From CBFDBF01 sp050287725 (GTDB taxonomy: Bacteria > Pseudomonadota > Gammaproteobacteria > Chromatiales > Chromatiaceae), in assembly GCA_050287725.1 (NCBI GenBank), contig JBNKCL010000091.1:1-64000 (forward strand): DNA of 64,000 nucleotides, in the 5' to 3' direction. Positions 16,556 through 25,064 of the stretch are shown here, piece by piece (positions within the stretch are counted from its first letter, which is position 1; each line of letters opens with the position of its first letter). The notes under the pieces are model-generated. The model worked only from the letters and a program-made list of their open reading frames with translations. It made no database searches and was not told the origin of the DNA. Position numbers and translations under genes: made by a program.

Positions 16556-17989
16556 ATGGCGTTGACCTTCTATTGGCACGACTACGAGACCTGGGGTACC
16601 GATCCCCGCCGCGATCGCCCCGCGCAGTTCGCAGGGGTGCGCACCGACGAGGAGTTGAACCCGATCGGAGAGCCGTTGGTGCTTTACTGCCGGCCGGCCG
16701 ACGACATGCTGCCGCAGCCGGAGGCTGCCCTGATCACCGGCTTAATCCCGCAGCGTCTGATGCAGGAGGGGGTCTGCGAGGCGGAATTCATGGCCGCCAT
16801 CCATGAACAGCTGGCTCAGAGCGGTACCTGCGGCGTGGGATACAACACCCTGCGGTTCGATGACGAATTCACGCGTTACGGACTGTATCGCAACTTTTTC
16901 GATCCCTACGCCCGGGAGTGGCAGCACGGCAATTCGCGCTGGGACATTATCGATCCGGTGCGCTGCGCCCGCGCCCTGCGGCCGGAGGGCATTGAGTGGC
17001 CGGTGCGGGAGGACGGCGTGACCAGCTTCCGACTGGAGGAGTTGACCGCCGCCAACGGTATCGAGCATGTCGGAGCACACGATGCATTGGCGGATGTCTA
17101 CGCGACCATCGCCCTGGCGCGTTTGATCCGGGAGCGGCAGCCGCGCCTCTATGACTATCTGCTGCACCTGCGCAACAAGCATCAACTGGCCCGCCACCTC
17201 AATCCGGCGGAGCCGCAACCGGTGTTGCACGTCTCTTCCAAATATCCCGCCAGCCAGGGTTGTATCGCCATGGTGGCGCCGGTGGCCGCCCACCCCAGCA
17301 ACAAGAACGGGGTTATCGTGCTCGATCTGCGTTACGATCCCCGGCCGTTGCTGGAGTTGGAGGCGGAGGAGATCCGGGAACGGCTGTTCACCCCGCAGGC
17401 GGAGCTGGCGGAGGGAGAAGAGCGGATTCCGCTGAAGACCGTGCATCTGAACCGGTGCCCGGTCATTGTCCCGATGAACACCCTGACGGAGCGGGCGGCC
17501 GCCGAGTGGCGGATCGATGTGGCTGCCGGCGAACGGCATCTGGAGATGATCCGGCGGACAGAGGGGTTGGCGCGCAAGATCCAGGCGGCCCATGCGGGGC
17601 CGGGGATGGAATCATCCGGCGCCGACCCGGACCAGAACCTCTATGGGGGCGGGTTCTTCTCCGATGCGGATCGGCGGCGGATGGATCTGGTGCGCCGGAC
17701 CGTTCCACAACAGCTTGTCGCCGCCGACTTCGGGTTTCAGGATGCGCGGCTTCCGGAGATGCTGTTTCGCTACCGGGCCCGCAACTGGCCCGAGACCCTG
17801 TCGCACGAGGAACGGGAACGCTGGGATGAGTTTCGTCGGGAGCGGCTTACCGACTCCCAGGCGTGCGGTATCACCCTGGATGCCTACCGGGAGAGATTGG
17901 CGCAACTGACGGCGGACGAGTCGCTCGGCACACGCGAACGGGAGATCCTCGCAGCATTGGCGGAGTGGCCGTCCATGATCGGTCTCTGA
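16556..17989 (+). CDS. sbcB: Exodeoxyribonuclease I
   Basis: 477 residues, normal ExoI length. The DEDDh exonuclease core is visible: FYWHDYETWGTDPRRDRPAQ with the first Asp/Glu pair, GYNTLRFDDEFTRYGLYRNF, and HDALADVYATIALARLI with the His/Asp pair. The SH3-like and helical C-terminal domains follow to residue 477. It degrades single-stranded DNA 3' to 5' in repair and recombination and binds SSB. Monocistronic by position; a hairpin follows the stop. Confidence 0.96.
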   Translation: MALTFYWHDYETWGTDPRRDRPAQFAGVRTDEELNPIGEPLVLYCRPADDMLPQPEAALITGLIPQRLMQEGVCEAEFMAAIHEQLAQSGTCGVGYNTLRFDDEFTRYGLYRNFFDPYAREWQHGNSRWDIIDPVRCARALRPEGIEWPVREDGVTSFRLEELTAANGIEHVGAHDALADVYATIALARLIRERQPRLYDYLLHLRNKHQLARHLNPAEPQPVLHVSSKYPASQGCIAMVAPVAAHPSNKNGVIVLDLRYDPRPLLELEAEEIRERLFTPQAELAEGEERIPLKTVHLNRCPVIVPMNTLTERAAAEWRIDVAAGERHLEMIRRTEGLARKIQAAHAGPGMESSGADPDQNLYGGGFFSDADRRRMDLVRRTVPQQLVAADFGFQDARLPEMLFRYRARNWPETLSHEERERWDEFRRERLTDSQACGITLDAYRERLAQLTADESLGTREREILAALAEWPSMIGL

Positions 17990-18018
17990 AAGAGTGATCC
18001 GTTGAGACCGGGTTTTCG

Positions 18019-18039
18019 CGGCCGCCGATACGGCGGCCG
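18019..18039. terminator. GC hairpin between sbcB and the convergent small gene
   Basis: CGGCCGCC (18019-18026) pairs with GGCGGCCG (18032-18039) around a 5-base loop. There is no clear U-tract in either direction, so it is a possible weak or Rho-assisted terminator for two convergent genes. Confidence 0.42.
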
Positions 18040-18043
18040 TGTC

Positions 18044-18328
18044 TTACGCTTCGATCCAACCCTGCAGGGCGTCGATGATACTGCGGGCCTGGTCCTTGCT
18101 GGAGATGGTGAATTTTGATTTCGGGATATATTCGCCGTTGCGTTTCTGGTAACGGCGGATGGAGTATTTGTCCGGACCGTATTCCCCTTTGGCGCGGTTC
18201 CACTCCTGATAACGGAAGATGATGGTGGACCATGCCCCCTTGGAAAGGATCACCTTGTCCAGCTGTTTGACGATGTCGATACCGTCTTCGCTATAGTTGA
18301 TGGTCAGTTCCTCGGCGTTGGATGCCAT
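18044..18328 (-). CDS. Small conserved protein, possibly PC4-like
   Basis: 94 residues, soluble, with no cysteine. The pattern VILSKGAWSTIIFRYQEWNR, then KYSIRRYQKRNGEYIPKSKF and a closing helix (SKDQARSIIDALQGWI), is a beta-rich segment followed by one helix. This resembles the layout of bacterial PC4/p15 or YdbC single-strand-binding proteins, but identity is too low to be sure. It sits alone, convergent with sbcB (an exonuclease acting on single strands). Function unknown. The ATG is preceded by AAGGAAA. Confidence 0.6.
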   Translation of the reverse strand: MASNAEELTINYSEDGIDIVKQLDKVILSKGAWSTIIFRYQEWNRAKGEYGPDKYSIRRYQKRNGEYIPKSKFTISSKDQARSIIDALQGWIEA

Positions 18329-18376
18329 TTGTGCGTTTCCTTCTGTTGTGACTTCAGGTCGGGTTGCCTGCAGGCC

Positions 18377-19030
18377 CTAGGGTGAAACCTGTTCCCGGGC
18401 GCCGTTTTGACGCAGAAGCCGAATAATATCATCGTTGCCCGATTGTAGCGCCAATGTCAGGGGTGTGGTTCCCGATCCGTCGGCCCGGTTGACATCCGCA
18501 CCCTGTGCGATCAGTAATTTTGCCACTACCCGGTTCTTTTGGGTTACGGCCAGGGTTAGCGCTGTCGCGCCCTGTGCGGAGAGCTGATTGATGTTTGCGC
18601 CGTTCCGGGTTAACAGTGTGAACACGTCCCGATCCGCGATCCCGTTGCGGACCGCCTCCAGAAGCAGTTCGTTCGGGTCGAATCGGGCTCCTTGCCGGAT
18701 CAGTTGCTGGGCCAACTGGGTTCGGCCGGCCATGACCGCGGTATAGAGTGGGGTGTGTCCGCCGCGATCCGGTGCGTTGATGTCGGCGCCGTGCTTCAGC
18801 AGTAGTTGGGCCACCGTCCAGCGCCCCTTCTCCGCAGCGACATGGAGCGGGGTGCGGCCGTCGGCGTCGCGTTGGTTGATGTCCGCGCCCCAGTAGATAT
18901 GGCGTTCCAGCTGATCGATATCGCCACGCTGCACCGCCAGGTAGAAGGCAATGGTGGGGCGGTCCGGCTCGCTGCAGGCGAGCAGCGGCAACAAGAGAGC
19001 CAGGAGGGTGAGAAGCGGCATGAAACGCAT
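18377..19030 (-). CDS. Ankyrin-repeat lipoprotein
   Basis: 217 residues from the ATG at 19030. The first residues form a lipoprotein signal (MRFMPLLTLLALLLPLLAC) with lipobox LLAC, so it should be anchored in the periplasm. The rest is five to six ankyrin repeats (for example DADGRTPLHVAAEKGRWTVA and GGHTPLYTAVMAGRTQLAQQ). Ankyrin repeats mediate protein contacts; the partner is unknown. In-frame codons upstream do not look like signal sequence, hence the start chosen. A second exported ankyrin protein occurs beside the fcc genes (44926-45867). Confidence 0.82.
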   Translation of the reverse strand: MRFMPLLTLLALLLPLLACSEPDRPTIAFYLAVQRGDIDQLERHIYWGADINQRDADGRTPLHVAAEKGRWTVAQLLLKHGADINAPDRGGHTPLYTAVMAGRTQLAQQLIRQGARFDPNELLLEAVRNGIADRDVFTLLTRNGANINQLSAQGATALTLAVTQKNRVVAKLLIAQGADVNRADGSGTTPLTLALQSGNDDIIRLLRQNGAREQVSP

Positions 19031-19223
19031 GGGGAAATAGTATAAAGGTGTGGCCCCGGGAAGCAAGGTTGGGTCTTTCATCAAGCGTTGACCCCGGATA
19101 ATGGCTGCCACCGAGGTTCACGTCCTCCTGTGGGGGTTCGCCCGTTCCGGCGCGACGGTTGCGGGAGAATGTTAAAGATAGTGTGTGTTGTGCCGATATT
19201 AATATGCTTCGTCGGAATTTACA

Positions 19224-19251
19224 TTGTTCCTCGCCCCTTCGCTGCTAGAAT
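19224..19251 (+). promoter_or_regulatory. Sigma-70 promoter of the potassium channel gene
   Basis: TTGTTC (19224-19229), a 16-base spacer and TAGAAT (19246-19251) with an upstream TGC making an extended -10. It ends 33 bases before the ATG at 19285. Confidence 0.5.
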
Positions 19252-19284
19252 GAAGGTGGTCACATAAGAGCCTGTACAGCCGGA

Positions 19285-20895
19285 ATGTCGTTTGGGAAAT
19301 TTATAGTCAAGCGCTGTTATGCCTTGGAAGATTCGGCCCGTTACCGGCGGGTCAAGCGGTTCTTTTTCGATTTGCTCGAGAACCCGGATTCATCGATACG
19401 CCCATACTTCGATATTTTCATGATCACGTTGGTCTTATCCAGCGTGTTTCTGATTATTTATGAAGTAAAAACCGATCTGCATGAGTTCGGGAGGATCTTC
19501 GAGTGGACTGCGGTTAGCATCTTTCTGGTTGAGTATCTACTGCGCATGTGGATCTACAACGATAATCATCAAATCATTATCGATCATTATGAGCGTTCCG
19601 AGTTTTTGAATCGCGATTTCCGTTTATGGCCGGCGATGCGGGAGGTGTTGGCGAAGAAATGGAGCTATATGACCGGCCCGTTTGCCATCATCGACCTGTT
19701 GGCGATCGTCCCCAGCTATCGCCCGCTCCGGATTCTGCGAATTTTCCTGTTGTTCCGCCTGTTCAAGCTGTTTCGTTATACCCGTAGTATCCAGGAATTC
19801 GGACGGGTCCTGTCGGAAAAAAGATTCGAGCTTTTTACCCTGTTGGGCTTCCTGACATTTGTCGTTTTTACCGCCGCATCCGCCATCTACTTCTTCGAAG
19901 CCAAAAGCGCCGGCGGGGAGATCGAACACTTTTTTGACGGCATCTACTGGGCGCTGGTGACCCTCTCCACGGTCGGATATGGGGATATCACGCCGCAGAC
20001 CACCGAGGGGCGTGTTGTTACTTTGGTGCTGATTATCTGCGGGATCGGGGTGATCGCCTTCTCGACTTCCATTATCGTTTCGGCGTTCGGCGAGAAGATG
20101 AAGGAGATGCGGGATAACCGGGTTTTCTCGGAGCTGGAGAAACATGGTGGGCACACCATTATTTGCGGTTTCGGTCGGGTCGGGCAGGTAGTGGCGGAAC
20201 GGCTGAAAGCGGAGCATGAACGTCTGGTCGTGATCGATGCCGACCCGAAATACGTGGATCTTGCCAGAGGGTTGGGTTATCTGGCCGTCATGGGCGACTC
20301 GGCGGAGGAGCAGTTGCTGGAAAATCTCGGGATCCGGGGGCGGGCGGGTCGGATCCTTTGTCTTACGAATGATGATGTGGCGAATGTCTATATCACATTA
20401 ACTGCGCGTTATCTCAACCCGGACGTCGAAATTATCTCCCGCGCCAATCGGGAAGAGACGGTGCGCAAACTGATCCAGGTGGGCGCCAATCATGTGGTGA
20501 CACCGTTCAAGGTGTTGGGGTTGATGGCGGCGGAATACATAGGACAGCCGGTGGCGTTTGAGGCGATCCACGGCATGTTGTATGGCAACGAGCAGGTCAC
20601 TCTCGATACCATTGTTGTTTCGAATCAAAGCGCTTTGGATGGCGTGACCATCGGCGAGATCGATTTTAGGGCGCACAAGTTGATTTTATTCGGGGTGATC
20701 GCGCATCCGGAGAGCGACCCCAGAGGCGAGGCGATTTCATACAAGCTGAAGATACGCGATTTCTATTTTCATCCGGCAGACAGTTTTGTGCTGCAAGGCA
20801 ATGATCTTTTGGTGGTGTTCGCGCATGAATTGAGTATTTCCCATTTCAGGGATTGTCTGGCATTGGGAACGCTTAAGTTGGGTGAGGCGTCATGA
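19285..20895 (+). CDS. Voltage-gated-type potassium channel with RCK domain
   Basis: 536 residues. Six membrane spans are predicted from about residues 42 to 260. An S4-like arginine-rich helix lies at 146-167 (YRPLRILRIFLLFRLFKLFR). The K+ selectivity filter is TLSTVGYGDI at 226-235. From about 290 an RCK/TrkA-N domain begins (HTIICGFGRVGQVVAERL) with the GxGxxG nucleotide-binding loop, followed by a TrkA-C part. It should conduct K+ across the inner membrane under control of a nucleotide or ion bound to RCK. Its last 4 bases overlap the next gene, a soluble RCK protein, so the pair is translationally coupled. Confidence 0.9.
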   Translation: MSFGKFIVKRCYALEDSARYRRVKRFFFDLLENPDSSIRPYFDIFMITLVLSSVFLIIYEVKTDLHEFGRIFEWTAVSIFLVEYLLRMWIYNDNHQIIIDHYERSEFLNRDFRLWPAMREVLAKKWSYMTGPFAIIDLLAIVPSYRPLRILRIFLLFRLFKLFRYTRSIQEFGRVLSEKRFELFTLLGFLTFVVFTAASAIYFFEAKSAGGEIEHFFDGIYWALVTLSTVGYGDITPQTTEGRVVTLVLIICGIGVIAFSTSIIVSAFGEKMKEMRDNRVFSELEKHGGHTIICGFGRVGQVVAERLKAEHERLVVIDADPKYVDLARGLGYLAVMGDSAEEQLLENLGIRGRAGRILCLTNDDVANVYITLTARYLNPDVEIISRANREETVRKLIQVGANHVVTPFKVLGLMAAEYIGQPVAFEAIHGMLYGNEQVTLDTIVVSNQSALDGVTIGEIDFRAHKLILFGVIAHPESDPRGEAISYKLKIRDFYFHPADSFVLQGNDLLVVFAHELSISHFRDCLALGTLKLGEAS

Positions 20896-21623
20896 GCAGC
20901 GCAACGATTTTGGTTTTTGGCTGCGGCCCCATGGGTATGGAGGTGGCGGCGCGGCTGCAGGCGCGTTCCCGGAAGCCGTTGCTGGTGGATAGCGACCCCG
21001 ATTGCCTGGCAGCGGCCGCCGCCAGAGGGATTGCCACCGCCAACATCGACTATACCGATGATGAGCAGTTAATGAGTATCGGCGTCGGCTCCCGCAGTCA
21101 GGTGATCTTTAGTTTGTTTGAGGACGATGCCAGGAATGTTTTTCTCACCATTTCTGCACGCGCCTTGGATCCGAATGTAAGGATCCTCTCATTTTGCCAG
21201 TCGCGTGATTCGGCCCAGAAGTTGCGGGCGGCCGGCGCGACCAAGGTGATCGACCCCTACGACATCAGCGGGCGCAAGATTCTGGATCTGATTCGGCGAC
21301 CCATCATTGCCGAGGCGATGGACAATATCGTCTATGGTGAGGATCACCTCAATGTGTCGGAGGTGGAGATTACAGAGGATTGCCCGCTTAATGGCAAATG
21401 TTTAAACGAACTCGATATCTCCAGCCGTTATGAACTGGTTTTGGTGGGGGTAGTGGATCGGGAACTCGGGGACAAGTTTATTTTTGCGATCACCGGCCAG
21501 GACCACAAGCTGGATCCCGGGGATGTGCTGGTGGTGATCGGGCCGCCGGATGAGATCCAAAAATTCCGCGATGCGGCGTTTCCGGAATCCGGTCGCCCGC
21601 CGGTCGAGAAGCCGGAATCCTGA
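20892..21623 (+). CDS. Soluble TrkA-N/TrkA-C (RCK) protein
   Basis: 243 residues and no membrane span. The N-terminal half is a Rossmann RCK-N domain (ILVFGCGPMGMEVAARLQAR, GCGPMG loop, then an acidic strand end at LLVDSD); the C-terminal half is TrkA-C-like (DCPLNGKCLNELDISSRYEL, then GDVLVVIGPPDEIQKF). It is a partial paralogue of the RCK region of the upstream channel and overlaps it by ATGA. The simplest reading is a second RCK subunit mixing into the channel gating ring (inference). Confidence 0.88.
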   Translation: MSSATILVFGCGPMGMEVAARLQARSRKPLLVDSDPDCLAAAAARGIATANIDYTDDEQLMSIGVGSRSQVIFSLFEDDARNVFLTISARALDPNVRILSFCQSRDSAQKLRAAGATKVIDPYDISGRKILDLIRRPIIAEAMDNIVYGEDHLNVSEVEITEDCPLNGKCLNELDISSRYELVLVGVVDRELGDKFIFAITGQDHKLDPGDVLVVIGPPDEIQKFRDAAFPESGRPPVEKPES

Positions 21624-21651
21624 AAAGCCGCCCCCCGGGTGTAAGTGCGGG

Positions 21652-22014
21652 TTAAGCCGGGGTTGTCTCCAGCACGGCAGTCAGGTCCGCAGAAACCCCG
21701 CCGGCCTGGGACTGAAAGGCCTGCCCGGCTTGTTCCGCCATCTGTTGACTGATCCGGGAGACCAGCTCCCGGGCCTGTTCCGGCGTGGTGACCGACCCTT
21801 CAGTCGCCGAGGTAAGACTGGATTGACGATAGAGTTGCGCGGCGCGATCGACCGTAGCCGTATCCGCATCCGGATTGACAGCGGGGGGCGCGGAGGTGGA
21901 ATTCTGGTTCCCCGAGGCGTCTGCCCTGGAAGCCTGCTCGGTCGCCCGGTTTCCGGCAGAGGTGCGGCTTTCGTCCGCGGATAACGGTTTATCGGTTGAA
22001 ATGGGTGCTACCAC
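21652..22014 (-). CDS. Small protein of unknown function
   Basis: About 121 residues if started at the GTG at 22014, which has CAGGAGA 6 bases upstream. The N-terminal half is low-complexity, rich in Ser, Ala, Asn and Asp. The C-terminal half is helical (PEQARELVSRISQQMAEQAG, then QAFQSQAGGVSADLTAVLE). There is no signal peptide or known domain. Short proteins with this disordered front and Gln/Ala-rich tail occur near motility genes in related bacteria, but I cannot assign a family. Convergent with the RCK gene and upstream of nothing obvious. Confidence 0.55.
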   Translation of the reverse strand: MVAPISTDKPLSADESRTSAGNRATEQASRADASGNQNSTSAPPAVNPDADTATVDRAAQLYRQSSLTSATEGSVTTPEQARELVSRISQQMAEQAGQAFQSQAGGVSADLTAVLETTPA

Positions 22015-22159
22015 AATGATTCTCCTGGTTGCGTCAATCGTTTGGCGTTTAGCGGGAATTCCCCCTCCTCTCTGAAAGTTTAGCAAAGGACGGGCCAAAA
22101 ACCGCCATATAGGGAGTGGGGTAGGGATTGCGCGGGATTCCAGCCGGGACCGGACGGTC

Positions 22160-23473
22160 TCAGGGATTTTCCCGGTAGGGCATCAACAGCGAGATGGGAA
22201 AGCGGCATTTGAAGCTGGTGCCGACGCCGGGTTCGCTGTCGATGAGCAACTGGCCGCCGTATCGCTGGATGATCTGTTTCACGATCGCCAGTCCCAGCCC
22301 GGTGCCCCCGGAGGCACGCGAACGGGCCTTGTCGACCCGGAAGAAGCGTTCGGTCAGACGGGGGATATGGTGTTTCTCGATGCCGCCGCCGTTATCCCGG
22401 ACGGTGAAGCAAGGGCCTGCCGCCTCCTGTTGCCAGGAGATCCGGATCTCGGTGCCGGCCGGTGTATGTTGGATGGCATTGCTCACGAGATTTCCGAAGG
22501 CGCTCTGCAGTTCATCCGCCGTCCCTTTAATCCAGAGTTTCGGATCGATCTCCAGATGCAGGACGTGTTGACTGTCCGCGGCCAGCTTGCCTGCATCCTC
22601 CGCTATTTCGCGTATCAGGCGGGGGACATTCACCGGTTCTCTGACCGGTGCCGACGGATCGGTTTCCAGCCGGGAGAGTGCCAGCAGGTCGTTTACCAGA
22701 TGCTGCATCCGCTCGGTCTGTTGCAGCATCAGTTCCAACGGACGGCGCCACTCCTCGTTCGGTGCTGATTCATCCGTCAGCGCCTCGAGGTAGCCATAGA
22801 TCACTGTAAGCGGTGTGCGCAGTTCGTGGGAGGCGTTGGCGATGAAGTCGCGGCGGGTGCGATCGAGATTATGAATCCGCGTGATGTCCTGAATCACCAG
22901 CAGGCGCTGATAGCGTTTCTTGCCGAACGGGGTAACGGTCAGGGAAAGGACCATTGCCCGGTTGTTCGGAGGTGAGAACTCCAAAGGTTGCTCAAATTCC
23001 TCCCGCTTGAGATAACGAAACAGTTCCGGTAACTGTATTCGTTCGGAGAGGCGCCGGCCCCGGTCGGCCGGCCAGTGGATATCGAGCAGTCTGGCCGCCG
23101 CGGGATTGCACCACTCGATCTCCTCATCCCGGCCCAATACAACGGTCGCCTGGGGGAACGCCTGCGCGGCCCCTCGCAGCCGTTTGAAGAAACGGGAGAG
23201 CGTCTTTTTCCGTTTGCGGTTGCGTAAGGTCAGCGAGCGCAGTTTCAGCGACAGCTCCTGCCACAGTCCGGACGGGAAATGGGGTTGCGTTTCCTCATCC
23301 TCTTCCAGCCAGCGGAACAGCCGTATCGCCTGGAGTGCGTGCCAGGCGAGCAGCCCCGCCAACACGATGGCCAGGACGGGCCAGGTACTGTCGGTTAACA
23401 ATCCGATTGCCAACGCCGACAACAGGACCAGGATCGCCCTTACCGCTTCCGTGAGCCAGAGAAACGGTCTCAT
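22160..23473 (-). CDS. phoR: Phosphate regulon sensor kinase PhoR
   Basis: 437 residues. Two N-terminal spans (about residues 10-48), a linker, a PAS domain (QATVVLGRDEEIEWCNPAAA), the HisKA box with the phosphoacceptor His (FIANASHELRTPLTVIYGYL) and the ATPase domain (VSNAIQHTPAGTEI, then GGTGLGLAIVKQIIQRYGG). PhoR phosphorylates PhoB when phosphate is scarce and is inhibited through Pst/PhoU. It overlaps the phoB stop by 4 bases. Last gene of the long pst-pho operon. Confidence 0.96.
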   Translation of the reverse strand: MRPFLWLTEAVRAILVLLSALAIGLLTDSTWPVLAIVLAGLLAWHALQAIRLFRWLEEDEETQPHFPSGLWQELSLKLRSLTLRNRKRKKTLSRFFKRLRGAAQAFPQATVVLGRDEEIEWCNPAAARLLDIHWPADRGRRLSERIQLPELFRYLKREEFEQPLEFSPPNNRAMVLSLTVTPFGKKRYQRLLVIQDITRIHNLDRTRRDFIANASHELRTPLTVIYGYLEALTDESAPNEEWRRPLELMLQQTERMQHLVNDLLALSRLETDPSAPVREPVNVPRLIREIAEDAGKLAADSQHVLHLEIDPKLWIKGTADELQSAFGNLVSNAIQHTPAGTEIRISWQQEAAGPCFTVRDNGGGIEKHHIPRLTERFFRVDKARSRASGGTGLGLAIVKQIIQRYGGQLLIDSEPGVGTSFKCRFPISLLMPYRENP

Positions 23474-24162
23474 CGGGATTCCGTAGAGAGCCGGTAACCG
23501 CTGCCGCGAACGGTCTGTATCAGGTGGTCATGGCCGGTGGCCGCCAACGCCTTACGCAGCCGTCGGATATGGACGTCCACGGTGCGGTCATCCAGCACTG
23601 CCTGGAGACTCCATACCCGATCGATAATCTTCTGACGGCTGAATATCCTTTCCGGGTGTGTCATGAACAGTTGCAGCAACCGGAATTCGGTAGGACCGAG
23701 ATGGAGGGGGGTTGTTCCGATGAGCACCTCCCGGGTTGCGGGATCAAGACACAGGCCGGCGATTTCCACCGGAGCCTCGCCTTTCTCGGGTGCGGCGCGC
23801 CGCAGGATGGCTTTGATTCGGGCTATCAGCTCTTTGGAGGAGAAGGGTTTGGTGATGTAATCGTCGGCGCCGGCCCCCAGCCCCGCAACCTTGTCGTCCT
23901 CCTCCACACGGGCGGTCAACAGTATGACCGGGATCTCCCGGGTGAGGCGGTCAGCGCGCAGTTGCTTCGCAAACTCGATACCGGATTGGCCCGGTAACAT
24001 CCAGTCGAGCAGTATAAGATCGGGAGGTTGCCGCCGGATCTCGCTCGCCGCGGCTTTCGTGTCGGCCGCACTTCGGCAGCGGTAGTTGTGGCGCTCCAGA
24101 TGGAAGCTCACCATCTCCCGAATCGCCGGTTCATCGTCCACTATGAGAATGGTTGCGGGCAT
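23470..24162 (-). CDS. phoB: Phosphate response regulator PhoB
   Basis: 230 residues from the ATG at 24162. The receiver domain starts ATILIVDDEPAIREMV and holds the phosphoacceptor Asp in LILLDWMLPGQSGI and the switch Lys in DYITKPFSSKELIARI. The OmpR-type winged helix binds Pho boxes (RIFSRQKIIDRVWSLQAVLD, then TVDVHIRRLRKALAATGHDH). It lies directly after pstB1, unlike in Escherichia coli where phoBR is separate from pst. It should act on the Pho box upstream of pstS. Confidence 0.96.
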   Translation of the reverse strand: MPATILIVDDEPAIREMVSFHLERHNYRCRSAADTKAAASEIRRQPPDLILLDWMLPGQSGIEFAKQLRADRLTREIPVILLTARVEEDDKVAGLGAGADDYITKPFSSKELIARIKAILRRAAPEKGEAPVEIAGLCLDPATREVLIGTTPLHLGPTEFRLLQLFMTHPERIFSRQKIIDRVWSLQAVLDDRTVDVHIRRLRKALAATGHDHLIQTVRGSGYRLSTESR

Positions 24163-24229
24163 ACGATAGACTCGATACCAGAAACGTGGGAACTGGGCAT
24201 GACTATAGCAAAGGTGCGCCGTAAATGAA

Positions 24230-25009
24230 TCAGCCGTAACGTCCTTCGATGTAATCCGCCGTCTCCCGCTGTCGCGGCGTGACGAACAGTTCGTCGGTGG
24301 GCCGGTGTTCCACCACCTTGCCCATGAGCATAAAGATACACTCTTCGCTCGCACGCCGGGCTTGCGCCATGTTGTGGGTGACGATCACGATGGTGTATTT
24401 CCCGCGCAGATCCCAGATCAGCTCTTCGATTGCCTCGGTACCCTTTGGATCCAGAGCGGAACAGGGCTCATCCATCAATAGCAACCGGGGCTTGACCGGC
24501 AGCAACCGGGCGATACAGAGTTTTTGCTGTTCTTCCAGCGAAAGCGAGATTGCCTTGTCATTGAGGCGGTCTTTTACCTGGTCCCATAACAGAACTTGGC
24601 GGAGTGCGCCCTCCACGATCTCCTCTTGCGCCGCCTTCGAGACTCTTCGGCCGGTGTGGTGCAGGTGATGGCCGAACAGGATGTTCTCGCGGATGGAGAT
24701 CGGCAACGGGTTGGGACGTTGAAATACCATACCCACCTGCTTGCGCAACTGTACGATTTCCACCGCCGGATCGTAGATGTCGTTTCCGAACACTTCGACG
24801 CCGCCCTCGATACGAACATATCCCAGGCGTTCATTGATTCGGTTGACGCTCCGCAGCAGGGTGGACTTGCCGCAGCCGGAGGGACCGATCAGCGAAGTGA
24901 TGCGGCCCTCGGAGATCTTCAGGTTCACGTCATAGAGAGCCTGAAAAGTGCCGTACCAGAGATTCAACCGGTTGGTTTGGATGGCGTACGTATGTTGTGT
25001 GTTGTTCAT
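24230..25009 (-). CDS. pstB: Phosphate ABC transporter ATPase, PstB1 (degenerate signature)
   Basis: 259 residues from the ATG at 25009. Walker A IGPSGCGKST (41-50), Q-loop Gln97 in VGMVFQRPNP, Walker B LLLMDEP with the catalytic Glu (181) and H-loop His212 in VTHNMAQARR are all intact, and it ends DYIEGRYG like classical PstB. The ABC signature is not: where PstB has LSGGQQQRL, this protein has SLSLEEQQKL (155-164). It should drive phosphate uptake through PstCA. It is preceded by a second PstB homologue with the opposite defects (25065-25853), suggesting a heterodimer. It lies 67 bases before phoB. Confidence 0.93.
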   Translation of the reverse strand: MNNTQHTYAIQTNRLNLWYGTFQALYDVNLKISEGRITSLIGPSGCGKSTLLRSVNRINERLGYVRIEGGVEVFGNDIYDPAVEIVQLRKQVGMVFQRPNPLPISIRENILFGHHLHHTGRRVSKAAQEEIVEGALRQVLLWDQVKDRLNDKAISLSLEEQQKLCIARLLPVKPRLLLMDEPCSALDPKGTEAIEELIWDLRGKYTIVIVTHNMAQARRASEECIFMLMGKVVEHRPTDELFVTPRQRETADYIEGRYG

Positions 25010-25064
25010 TGCTTTGTATAAAAAAATCGTCTGCGCTTCGGACACATCCCCGCGGCGGGGCGCC

